A stretch of DNA of 5,794 nt from Legionellales bacterium. GTDB lineage: Bacteria; Pseudomonadota; Gammaproteobacteria; Legionellales; Legionellaceae. Positions 1 through 5,794 of the stretch are shown here, one piece after another. The translations under genes were made by a program, and so were the position numbers. The notes under the pieces are model-generated. The model worked only from the letters and a program-made list of their open reading frames with translations. It ran no database searches and was not told the origin of the DNA. The stretch covers positions 1 to 5,794 of the forward strand of contig JAGVJT010000055.1 in assembly GCA_020050955.1 (NCBI GenBank), read 5' to 3'. How positions within the stretch are numbered: the stretch's first letter is position 1; each line of letters opens with the position of its first letter.

Positions 1-1
1 G

Positions 2-1135
2 CAATCTATTAATATTAAAGTTGGCGATAAAGTTGCAGAAGGAGATCTTATTCTGACGTTATCCATCGCAGAAGATACTTCTTCTGTAGCACCTAAACCA
101 GCGGAAGTTATCAAACCAGAAAAGTCTGTTGCATCACCAGAAAAAACACCGGTGGCTGAAGTTAAGAAGCAAGAAGAATCACCAGTCCAAATAGCTGCTT
201 CTTTTTCTGAGCTGGCGGCAACGACAACAAGTGGTGTTTTTTCGGCAGGTCCTGCTGTGCGGCGTTTGGCTCGACAATTTGGTATTAACTTGGCAGATGT
301 TCAAGGAACAGGACGAAAATCACGGATTGGTAAAAGTGATTTAGAGGAGTACATCAAAGAAAGACTTAAAAAAAGTCATACCTCATCAGGCATTTCGGTA
401 GCGCCTGCACCTTCCATTGATTTTAGTCAGTTTGGGGCGATTGAACAAAAACCATTGAATAAAATTAAACGATTAACGGGTGTGAATGTTCATCGCTCTT
501 GGGTAAGCATTCCTCATGTCACACAATTTGACGAAGCAGACATTACAGAACTTGAAGCATTCAGGCAGTCTGAAGGTAAAAAAGTGGCAGTGCAAGGTCA
601 TAAATTAACGTTGCTTGCTTTTGTCTGCAAAGTGGTGAGTAAAGCGCTTGCGGCTTTCCCATCGTTTAATGCGTCGCTTGATGTAACGGGTGAGAACCTT
701 ATTTACAAACAATATTGTAACATCGGTATTGCGGTAGAAACACCTAACGGGTTAGTTGTGCCTGTGATTCGAAATGTTAATGCGTTGTCTGTGAATGATA
801 TTGCAAAAGAAATGGCACGCTTAAGCACGAAAGCACGTGAAAAAGGCTTGATGCCGAATGATATGAATGGTGGTTGTTTTACCATATCAAGTTTAGGCGG
901 TATTGGTGGAACAGCATTTACGCCGATTGTAAATAGCCCCGAAGTGGCCATTTTAGGATTATCTCGCTCATCGATAAAACCAATTTATGATGATGTGCAT
1001 GGCGAGTTCGTGCCAAAATTGATGTTGCCGTTGTCATTGTCTTACGACCATCGTGTGATTGATGGTGCAGAGGCTGCTCGTTTTACGCGTTATATTGGTG
1101 ATTGTCTGAGCGATATTCGACGAATTCTATTGTAA
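2..1135 (+). CDS. aceF: Dihydrolipoamide acetyltransferase, E2 of pyruvate dehydrogenase (5' truncated by window)
   Basis: E2 core of the pyruvate dehydrogenase complex (cytoplasm): it takes the acetyl group from E1 on a lipoyl arm and passes it to CoA. The frame is open from base 2, giving 377 visible residues; the true start and the lipoylated lysine lie upstream. Fragment residues 1-21 are the last strands of a lipoyl domain (KVGDKVAEGDLILTL). About residues 22-75 are a flexible linker rich in K, E, P and A. Residues 80-120 are the E1/E3-binding domain (GPAVRRLARQFGI, then GTGRKSRI). From about residue 136 to the end is the acyltransferase domain, with the SLGGIGGTAFTPIVNSPEVA segment and the catalytic DHRVIDG at residues 349-355 (nt 1046-1066; His350, Asp354). 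The segment around IPHVTQFDEADITELEAFR resembles the E. coli AceF type rather than 2-oxoglutarate dehydrogenase E2 (SucB). The number of lipoyl domains cannot be seen. The downstream neighbour is lpdA, the E3 partner. Confidence 0.96.
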   Translation, partial: QSINIKVGDKVAEGDLILTLSIAEDTSSVAPKPAEVIKPEKSVASPEKTPVAEVKKQEESPVQIAASFSELAATTTSGVFSAGPAVRRLARQFGINLADVQGTGRKSRIGKSDLEEYIKERLKKSHTSSGISVAPAPSIDFSQFGAIEQKPLNKIKRLTGVNVHRSWVSIPHVTQFDEADITELEAFRQSEGKKVAVQGHKLTLLAFVCKVVSKALAAFPSFNASLDVTGENLIYKQYCNIGIAVETPNGLVVPVIRNVNALSVNDIAKEMARLSTKAREKGLMPNDMNGGCFTISSLGGIGGTAFTPIVNSPEVAILGLSRSSIKPIYDDVHGEFVPKLMLPLSLSYDHRVIDGAEAARFTRYIGDCLSDIRRILL

Positions 1136-1153
1136 TTATTAATTTAAATGATT

Positions 1154-1157
1154 GAGG
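1154..1157 (+). promoter_or_regulatory. Shine-Dalgarno of lpdA, fixes the start
   Basis: GAGG lies 6 nt before the ATG at 1164. An in-frame TTG at 1152 would add four residues (MRQH), but it overlaps this site and has no Shine-Dalgarno of its own, so the ATG is preferred. Confidence 0.7.
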
Positions 1158-1163
1158 CAACAC

Positions 1164-2591
1164 ATGACAAAACAAATAAAAACAGAAGTAGTTGTGATTG
1201 GTAGTGGTCCTGGTGGTTATACGGCAGCGTTTCGTGCAGCAGATTTAGGCAAACGTGTGGTTCTTATCGAAAAATTTAATACACTAGGTGGTGTGTGCTT
1301 AAATGTTGGTTGTATTCCATCAAAAGCGCTATTACATGTTGCAAAAGTTGTGGATGAAGCGCATGAGATGGACGCACTAGGGGTATCATTTGGCAAACCT
1401 CAATTTGATCGCGAAAAGCTTGTGACGTGGAAAAACAGCGTTATTAAAAAACTAACAGGCGGACTGAATGCATTAGCTAAACAACGTCAAGTGGAATGCA
1501 TAACGGGTGTTGCGACGTTTGTATCACCGCACCAAGTGCAAGTCGAAACAAACGATGGTCTTGTTCAAGTTGAATTTGAGCATGCCATTATTGCAGCAGG
1601 CAGTGAATCAATTGCTTTACCCTTTATTCCGGAAGATAAGCGTATTTTTACATCCACAGGAGCATTAGAGCTTGCTGATATCAAAGGAAATCTGTTGGTA
1701 TTAGGTGGTGGTATTATTGGACTAGAAATGGCGACAGTTTATGCTTCACTCGGTGTTGAGGTAACGGTTGTTGAGTTTATGGATCAGCTGATTCCAGGGG
1801 CTGATTTAGATCTTGTGCAAGTGCTTCAAAAGCGCTTGAAAAAACAAGGTGTCCAATCGTGGCTAAAAACAAAAGTGACAGCAGTTGAAGCGAAAAATGA
1901 TGGTATTTATGTGTCCATGGAAGGTGAGCATGCGACTGACAAACCATTGTGCTTCCAACAGGTATTAGTTGCGGTTGGACGTAAGCCTAATAGTCATCAT
2001 TTGAATTTAGATAAAGCTGGTGTGGCAGTGAGTGAGCGTGGTTTTATTACGGTTGATAAACAAATGCGTACTAATGTTTCACATATTTTTGCCATTGGTG
2101 ATATTGTTGGGCAACCGATGCTTGCACATAAAGCTATTCCTGAAGGTAAAGTTGCAGCAGAAGTGATTGCAGGAATGAAACATTATTTTGATCCTAAGTG
2201 CATTGCAAGTGTGGCTTATACAAATCCTGAAATCGCATGGGTTGGTCTAACCGAAAAAGATGCTAAAGCACAAAATGTTGCTTATGAAAAAGCTGTGTTC
2301 CCGTGGGCTGCAAGTGGTCGTGCGCTTAGTATGGGACGCGAAGAAGGTATGACAAAATTGTTATTTTGTTCAACCACAAAACGCATTTTAGGTGCAGGTA
2401 TCGTGGGTATCAATGCAGGCGATTTAATTGCCGAAATGGCATTGGCTATTGAAATGATGTGTGATGTTGAAGACATTGCTTTAACTATTCACCCACATCC
2501 GACCTTGTCTGAAACCATGGCACAAGCTGCAGAGATTTTTGAAGGAACAATCACTGATTTGTATTTGCCTAAAAAGAAAAAAGATAAATAA
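1164..2591 (+). CDS. lpdA: Dihydrolipoyl dehydrogenase, E3 subunit
   Basis: FAD- and NAD-dependent flavoenzyme that reoxidises the dihydrolipoyl arms of E2, producing NADH. From the ATG at 1164 it has 475 residues, against 474 in E. coli Lpd. Visible motifs are the FAD-binding GSGPGG (13-18), the redox-active disulfide CLNVGC (Cys45, Cys50, followed by IPSK), the NAD-binding GGGIIGLE (181-188), the second FAD contact AIGD (310-313) followed by IVGQPMLAHKA, and the catalytic HPHPTLSE near the C-terminus (His445, Glu450). The protein ends in a lysine-rich tail. All catalytic residues are intact. It follows aceF by 28 bp with no terminator-like structure between them, so it is probably the last gene of the aceE-aceF-lpdA operon; aceE lies outside the window. 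In many gammaproteobacteria the same E3 also serves 2-oxoglutarate dehydrogenase and the glycine cleavage system. Confidence 0.98.
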   Translation: MTKQIKTEVVVIGSGPGGYTAAFRAADLGKRVVLIEKFNTLGGVCLNVGCIPSKALLHVAKVVDEAHEMDALGVSFGKPQFDREKLVTWKNSVIKKLTGGLNALAKQRQVECITGVATFVSPHQVQVETNDGLVQVEFEHAIIAAGSESIALPFIPEDKRIFTSTGALELADIKGNLLVLGGGIIGLEMATVYASLGVEVTVVEFMDQLIPGADLDLVQVLQKRLKKQGVQSWLKTKVTAVEAKNDGIYVSMEGEHATDKPLCFQQVLVAVGRKPNSHHLNLDKAGVAVSERGFITVDKQMRTNVSHIFAIGDIVGQPMLAHKAIPEGKVAAEVIAGMKHYFDPKCIASVAYTNPEIAWVGLTEKDAKAQNVAYEKAVFPWAASGRALSMGREEGMTKLLFCSTTKRILGAGIVGINAGDLIAEMALAIEMMCDVEDIALTIHPHPTLSETMAQAAEIFEGTITDLYLPKKKKDK

Positions 2592-2601
2592 ACATTGCTG
2601 A

Positions 2602-2643
2602 TGTTGCTTAGACGTGGAAAAATGAGGGAATGTCTAGGCAACA
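2602..2643 (+). terminator. Imperfect hairpin after lpdA, possible terminator or mRNA 3'-end structure
   Basis: TGTTGCTTAGAC (2602-2613) pairs with GTCTAGGCAACA (2632-2643) over 12 positions with one G-U wobble, around an 18-nt loop. It sits 10 nt after the lpdA stop, where a terminator would be expected, but no T-tract follows (the next bases are ACTTCATCTT). Termination could therefore be weak, Rho-assisted or absent. An alternative is a 3'-end stabilising structure that separates PDH expression from the envelope genes downstream. Confidence 0.4.
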
Positions 2644-2720
2644 ACTTCATCTTCACGTTGTGTTCACTCATGAATAGCAAGTTGTCGTCTGCGTTATTGA
2701 TATGGAAATTATCGACAGCA

Positions 2721-2729
2721 AAGGAGAGG
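2721..2729 (+). promoter_or_regulatory. Strong Shine-Dalgarno of the beta-barrel gene
   Basis: AAGGAGAGG, with AGGAG ending 7 nt before the ATG at 2734. It is the strongest ribosome binding site in the window along with the one at 3504, and it confirms the start. No convincing sigma-70 promoter was found by eye between 2592 and 2720. Confidence 0.8.
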
Positions 2730-2733
2730 CAAT

Positions 2734-3504
2734 ATGCTAAATCAAAAAAAAATTTATGCAGTGCTCATGACGTCATGTTTGACGTTTGACTTATATGCCG
2801 CAACAGCCGCGGATCAATTTATTCCACAACAAACACTCACGAATTTATCACCATGGGTGATGACAGTCGGCTTAGGTCCTGTGTGGGAAAATGCAGGTGC
2901 AACGCAAACGTTCTATGTTCAACCGAATATTGAAAAAACATATGCCGCGAATCGTCCAACGAACACGTTATTCAATGGTGAATTTTTTATTGGTCTTCAC
3001 CGGACATTGCGTGAACATTGGTTAGGTGAGTTAGGGCTTGCAGTGGCTGCGACTAGTCGTGCGAGCTTAACGGGAACGATCTGGGACGATGCAGATCAAG
3101 AATTTGATAATTATACTTACACATACCATGTTCAGGACACACGTCTTGCCGTAAAAGGTAAATTAATTCGAGAAACGTCATTTCATGCTTTGCAAGCATA
3201 CCTCAGTGCAAGCTTTGGCGTTGGATTTAACCAGGCGGGTGGTTATAGCTCGACACCTCTTATTTTCCAAGCGATTCCTGCACCTAATTTTTCATCGAAT
3301 ACAACAACAACCTTTGCTTATACGTTAGGAGCTGGTGTGCAACGAGCATTTAATGATCATTGGCAAGGCGGCATTGGTTATGAATTTGCCGATTGGGGGA
3401 AAAGCCAGTTAGGGCGTGCACCTGGTCAAACATTAGGGACAGGTTTGACTCTTAATCACCTTTATACGAATGGTTTAATGATTCAGTTAAGCTACTTATC
3501 CTAA
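2734..3504 (+). CDS. Putative outer-membrane beta-barrel protein, about 8 strands
   Basis: I do not recognise a named gene. The 256-residue product starts with a signal-peptide-like segment: MLNQKK, a hydrophobic stretch, then possible cleavage near A22 or A25 (ATA before ADQF). The rest alternates polar and hydrophobic residues in stretches that read as eight amphipathic strands: about 41-52, 78-92, 96-110, 127-145, 151-168, 192-206, 210-224 and 236-256. Short turns (LREHW, IRETSF, FNDHW) alternate with longer loops, the pattern of OmpA/OmpW-size barrels. Aromatic residues cluster at strand ends (W41, W51, W96, W117, W210, W221). It ends LSYLS, so the usual terminal Phe is missing; Tyr254 is third from the end. 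It resembles the 'outer membrane beta-barrel' hypotheticals I associate with Legionella-like genomes; that is recollection, not a search. The next gene starts 11 bp downstream, so the two are very probably one transcript. Role unknown: porin, adhesin or anchor are all possible. Confidence 0.8.
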   Translation: MLNQKKIYAVLMTSCLTFDLYAATAADQFIPQQTLTNLSPWVMTVGLGPVWENAGATQTFYVQPNIEKTYAANRPTNTLFNGEFFIGLHRTLREHWLGELGLAVAATSRASLTGTIWDDADQEFDNYTYTYHVQDTRLAVKGKLIRETSFHALQAYLSASFGVGFNQAGGYSSTPLIFQAIPAPNFSSNTTTTFAYTLGAGVQRAFNDHWQGGIGYEFADWGKSQLGRAPGQTLGTGLTLNHLYTNGLMIQLSYLS

Positions 3505-3509
3505 AGGAG
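3504..3509 (+). promoter_or_regulatory. Shine-Dalgarno overlapping the upstream stop codon, selects a GTG start
   Basis: AAGGAG begins on the last base of the TAA of the barrel gene and ends 6 nt before GTG at 3516. The nearest in-frame ATG (3528) would be 18 nt away, too far for this site, so GTG is the likely start. A ribosome terminating on the barrel gene would cover this site, which favours translational coupling. Confidence 0.75.
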
Positions 3510-3515
3510 CGCGAA

Positions 3516-5042
3516 GTGGTTAAAAAAATGCATGCAATGCTTGGTGTTAGTTCGCTTTTTATCACGATGGTCTCCTACGGACAGACGCCTATTTTTGATG
3601 TTTATCCATTAGCAGGATCAGGTCCAGCACTTAGTTTGGGTTCTGGTGAGCATGCAAATTTAGCCTATGTTGTGACTAATTTATCAAAACGAGCGCATGC
3701 AATTAGTTATCAAAATAAAAGTGGTTTTTCTCAAACCACGACCTCATCGGTGAATGGCATGCCAAATTGTGCTAGTTCGACTGTTTTACAGCCTAAAACC
3801 TCTTGCCTTCTTAGTATATTAGTCGTTGCAAATGAAATAAAGCAGGCGGAAAGCATGTATTCTGGACCTGTGGTTTGTGCTGATGGTGGTCAATTTTTGT
3901 GTGTGCAGCCAAGTTTGAGTAATGCTCTTAGAATCCGTATTACGGATGAAGGAGCAACACAACTTTTATCTAGTGTGAGCTCATTAGCATTATCTGTGAA
4001 TGATCGTACATTGAACACGGCGTTAACAGGGCATGCTCGTTCAGTGACGATTAGTAACTCGACCAGTACTGCATTTACTAATGTCATTTATTCGTTTGAA
4101 CCGGCTTTACCAACAGATGCAAGTGTTGCATTCGCACCATCAACATCAGCATGTGAGACATTAAATCCTGGTGATTCTTGTACGATCACAATTACACCTG
4201 GAGCAACATCCGCATCAAGTTTCTTGATTGTTCAATCAGCATCAACAGCAGCTGTGACTTGGATACCTGTTCATATTTTAACGTATGGTTCTGTCTATCA
4301 AGGTGGTTATCTGTTCTCAATGGACGACACAACAGCATCAACAGGAAGTGTTGGTGGAAAAGTATTATCATTGAGCGATCAAGCATTGACGTGGCCATTG
4401 GGTATTGTTTGGAGTGCTAACGGAAACGCTTTTCCGAAAGATTACGCAACGTGTGTTGCGACCTGTGATAACGTTGTTTATCCATTTTCAGGCGGAACGC
4501 CTCCTACGAGTAACACGGATGGCTCGTCGAATAATGCACTAATTGTAGATTTTTATAACAATTATTATAACAGTCAAGGTAGTACTGGCGAACCAGCTGG
4601 TTCTTGTAATAATAGTTTTCCTCCAACGTGTCCGCCGCCAGATTACCCTAACCCAACATTAATCGATGAGCCCGTTCCAACATCTACTTATGCCGCAGGA
4701 TTATGCACAGAAACGATTGCAAGTTATTCAGATTGGTATTTACCGGCTATTTGTGAAATGGGGTATAACATCTTGGGTGGGCCTAATAACAGTGGATGTG
4801 GTTATCAACACACGCCATTGATGCAAAATATTCAATCTAATTTATTGAATCATCAGATTATTACGCTTAATGGCTTGTATTGGAGCTCGACACAATGCAG
4901 TGATAGTAGCATCTGCAGCATTACCCTTGATGCTTGGTATCAATTTTTTGATTCGGCAAGTGGTTCATTTGTGAATCAGAATTTTGATAACAAAAAAGAT
5001 CCAAGCGGTGTGCGTTGTGTGCGGGCATTAACACAACCTTAG
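3516..5042 (+). CDS. Exported cysteine-rich protein: two Ig-like modules plus C-terminal DUF1566/Lcl_C-like domain
   Basis: The 508-residue product starts at GTG. A signal peptide spans about residues 1-22 (MVKK, hydrophobic core, cleavage after SYG and before QTP). Two beta-rich modules follow, at about 25-145 and 150-255. Each carries the same signature, Cys-x(n)-Leu-x-Pro-x-x-Ser-Cys (C85-C97 and C213-C222), typical of Ig-like/ASPM-SPD2-Hydin-type surface modules. The C-terminal part, from about 258, looks like DUF1566/Lcl_C: GGYLF (263-267), GSVGGKV, WPLGIVW, DWYLPA (from 406), YWSST (from 455) and a final VRCVRAL (499-505). Between these is an Asn/Ser-rich then Pro-rich insert (about 345-385). 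After the signal peptide there are 16 cysteines, an even number that suggests disulfides formed outside the cytoplasm. The related C-terminal domain of the Legionella collagen-like adhesin Lcl binds glycosaminoglycans, so adhesion is a reasonable guess; there are no collagen repeats here. No sortase, autotransporter or lipobox signal is visible. It is probably co-expressed with the barrel upstream. Confidence 0.82.
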   Translation: MVKKMHAMLGVSSLFITMVSYGQTPIFDVYPLAGSGPALSLGSGEHANLAYVVTNLSKRAHAISYQNKSGFSQTTTSSVNGMPNCASSTVLQPKTSCLLSILVVANEIKQAESMYSGPVVCADGGQFLCVQPSLSNALRIRITDEGATQLLSSVSSLALSVNDRTLNTALTGHARSVTISNSTSTAFTNVIYSFEPALPTDASVAFAPSTSACETLNPGDSCTITITPGATSASSFLIVQSASTAAVTWIPVHILTYGSVYQGGYLFSMDDTTASTGSVGGKVLSLSDQALTWPLGIVWSANGNAFPKDYATCVATCDNVVYPFSGGTPPTSNTDGSSNNALIVDFYNNYYNSQGSTGEPAGSCNNSFPPTCPPPDYPNPTLIDEPVPTSTYAAGLCTETIASYSDWYLPAICEMGYNILGGPNNSGCGYQHTPLMQNIQSNLLNHQIITLNGLYWSSTQCSDSSICSITLDAWYQFFDSASGSFVNQNFDNKKDPSGVRCVRALTQP

Positions 5043-5074
5043 CAATTGTGAATAGAAGACCGCTCTAAAATATC

Positions 5075-5102
5075 TTAATAAGCTCGCACTGAAGATTATT
5101 AT
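5075..5102 (+). promoter_or_regulatory. Candidate sigma-70 promoter for the transglycosylase gene
   Basis: TTAATA (5075-5080, 4 of 6 matches to the -35 consensus) and TATTAT (5097-5102, 5 of 6 to the -10) are 16 bp apart in an AT-rich gap, 44 nt before the start codon. A second -10-like TATGAT lies at 5107-5112, but its -35 partner is poor. Many such matches arise by chance in AT-rich DNA. Confidence 0.35.
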
Positions 5103-5145
5103 TGATTATGATTAATGATTCGTTGTTCTCAGGGTATGAGTTTGC

Positions 5146-5754
5146 ATGCGGGTTAAAAAATTATGGTTTTTGTGGTTTGTGTTACTTCTTTCTGGTTGCG
5201 TGACGCCACCACCGCGCGACATTAATAATATCTGTAATGTATTTAGACAATATCCTCAGTGGTATCACGATGCCAAGGATGTTGAGCGTCGTTGGCGTGT
5301 TCCTGTGCATGTGCAAATGGCAATCATGCATCAAGAGTCAAAGTTTGAGGCTCGCGCGAAGCCGCCACGAACTAAATTATTTTGGTTTATTCCTTGGAAG
5401 CGTCCCTCGACGGCGTATGGATATGCTCAGGCTTTAGATGGCACATGGGCATTGTATAAAAAAACAAACGGTGGGTTATTCTCATCGCGTGATAAATTTG
5501 CAGATGGTGTCGATTTTATGGGGTGGTATGCGAATCAAGCTGCACGTCGTGCGGGTATTTCGCGTAAAGATGCGTATTCGCTTTATTTGGCTTATCACGA
5601 AGGTGTGGGAGGCTACATGAACAAAACATACTTACGTAAACCATGGTTAATACAAGTTGCACACAAAGTCCAAGCACGTTCACAACTCTATCAAGCGCAA
5701 CTTGCGCGCTGTCGTGGTGCTTTAGATAATTCGTGGTATCGTCGATGGTTTTAA
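5146..5754 (+). CDS. Lipoprotein lytic transglycosylase (SLT domain)
   Basis: 202-residue lipoprotein predicted to cleave the peptidoglycan glycan strand (MurNAc-GlcNAc) with 1,6-anhydro product formation, acting in the periplasm from a membrane anchor. The signal peptide is MRVKK, a Trp/Leu-rich hydrophobic core, and the lipobox LSGC with Cys18 as the lipidated residue; Val19 at +2 favours outer-membrane sorting. The lysozyme-like fold shows AIMHQES with the likely catalytic Glu64, then a basic/aromatic insert (PPRTKLFWFIPWKRPS, about 73-88), then AYGYAQALDGTW (90-101) matching the SLT 'GxxQ' region, and AYHEGVGGY (149-157) in place of the usual AYNAG motif. The same pattern occurs in a small conserved SLT lipoprotein family of gammaproteobacteria. 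Apart from Cys18 the only cysteines are Cys30 and Cys189, a probable disulfide joining the two ends. An in-frame stop at 5137 leaves ATG 5146 as the only sensible start. The Shine-Dalgarno is weak (AGGG, 11 nt upstream), implying modest translation. It is 103 bp from the preceding gene. Confidence 0.9.
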   Translation: MRVKKLWFLWFVLLLSGCVTPPPRDINNICNVFRQYPQWYHDAKDVERRWRVPVHVQMAIMHQESKFEARAKPPRTKLFWFIPWKRPSTAYGYAQALDGTWALYKKTNGGLFSSRDKFADGVDFMGWYANQAARRAGISRKDAYSLYLAYHEGVGGYMNKTYLRKPWLIQVAHKVQARSQLYQAQLARCRGALDNSWYRRWF

Positions 5755-5760
5755 TGATTA

Positions 5761-5776
5761 ATAAGTTATACCTTAT
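5761..5776. repeat. 16-bp near-palindrome after the transglycosylase gene
   Basis: ATAAGTTATACCTTAT reads the same on the opposite strand except for one mismatched pair. It lies between the transglycosylase stop and a possible Shine-Dalgarno of the next gene, so it could be an operator-like site. Chance occurrence in AT-rich DNA is quite possible. Confidence 0.25.
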
Positions 5777-5780
5777 CTGT

Positions 5781-5786
5781 GTGGAG
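5781..5786 (+). promoter_or_regulatory. Possible Shine-Dalgarno of a gene starting at or beyond the window end
   Basis: GTGGAG lies 8 nt from the last base of the window. An ATG at 5788 is only 1 nt from GGAG, too close, so a start just past the edge is more likely. The gene itself cannot be seen. Confidence 0.3.
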
Positions 5787-5794
5787 AATGAATA

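Noticed and set aside
703..951. 82-codon reading frame on the - strand inside aceF
   Set aside because: It lies wholly within the E2 acyltransferase domain, which is clearly coding on the + strand; no known-family motif in the translation.
1136..1163. Gap between aceF and lpdA as a promoter or terminator region
   Set aside because: Only 28 bp, no stem and no paired promoter hexamers; consistent with one transcript.
2282..2680. Two overlapping - strand reading frames of about 64 codons at the end of lpdA and just after it
   Set aside because: Mostly antisense to conserved lpdA sequence, and the second also runs through the hairpin; no recognisable product.
2764..2778. Lipobox-like LMTSC around Cys15 in the barrel protein
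   Set aside because: Met at -3 is poor for a lipobox, the hydrophobic stretch before it is very short, and a normal signal peptidase site (ATA/AD) follows; a barrel does not need a lipid anchor.
2595..2789. 64-codon + strand reading frame in the gap after lpdA
   Set aside because: It runs through the hairpin and into the barrel gene in another frame, has no Shine-Dalgarno, and the product has no recognisable feature.
4214..4228. Perfect small hairpin ATCAAG-TTT-CTTGAT
   Set aside because: Within coding sequence, only 6 bp, and not placed at any gene boundary.
4178..4420. Overlapping + and - strand reading frames inside the 508-residue protein gene
   Set aside because: Out-of-frame shadows of an S/T-rich coding stretch; the real frame carries the Ig-like and DUF1566 motifs.
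5014..5037. 7-bp inverted repeat GTTGTGT/ACACAAC at the end of the 508-residue protein gene as a terminator
   Set aside because: It lies inside the coding sequence, has a 10-nt loop and no T-run after it; best explained as chance.

Overview
The window is AT-rich bacterial DNA with closely spaced genes, all on the + strand. The 5' part is the end of a gammaproteobacterial-type pyruvate dehydrogenase operon. The E2 catalytic domain and the E3 subunit both read very much like the Enterobacteria/Legionella/Coxiella forms, and E3 keeps nearly the E. coli length and motif positions. Together with an accessory pair (an 8-stranded outer-membrane barrel and a secreted DUF1566/Lcl_C-type protein) and a gammaproteobacterial SLT lipoprotein, this suggests a member of the Legionellales or a close relative. 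That taxonomic call is inference from protein character, not from a marker gene.

Layout. Positions 2-1135: 3' part of aceF (pyruvate dehydrogenase E2), cut by the window edge inside a lipoyl domain. Positions 1164-2591: lpdA (E3), 28 bp downstream and almost certainly co-transcribed. Positions 2592-2733: a gap with a 12-bp imperfect hairpin and a strong Shine-Dalgarno. Positions 2734-3504: a 256-aa exported protein that reads as an 8-stranded outer-membrane beta-barrel. Positions 3516-5042: a 508-aa exported, cysteine-rich protein with two Ig-like modules and a C-terminal DUF1566/Lcl_C-like domain. Its GTG start is served by a Shine-Dalgarno that begins on the last base of the preceding stop codon. 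Positions 5043-5145: an AT-rich gap with promoter-like hexamers. Positions 5146-5754: a lipoprotein lytic transglycosylase (SLT fold). The last 40 bases hold a near-palindrome and a possible Shine-Dalgarno for a gene beyond the window.

How the genes work together. aceF and lpdA encode two of the three subunits that turn pyruvate into acetyl-CoA. The next two genes form a separate envelope/surface unit: a barrel and a secreted disulfide-rich protein made from adjacent, probably coupled cistrons. The barrel could anchor, export or simply accompany the secreted partner; the sequence does not decide this. The final gene acts on periplasmic peptidoglycan and probably has its own promoter. The barrel/DUF1566 pair is the least characterised part and the best candidate for something new. 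I see no mobile element, CRISPR array, tRNA or rRNA.
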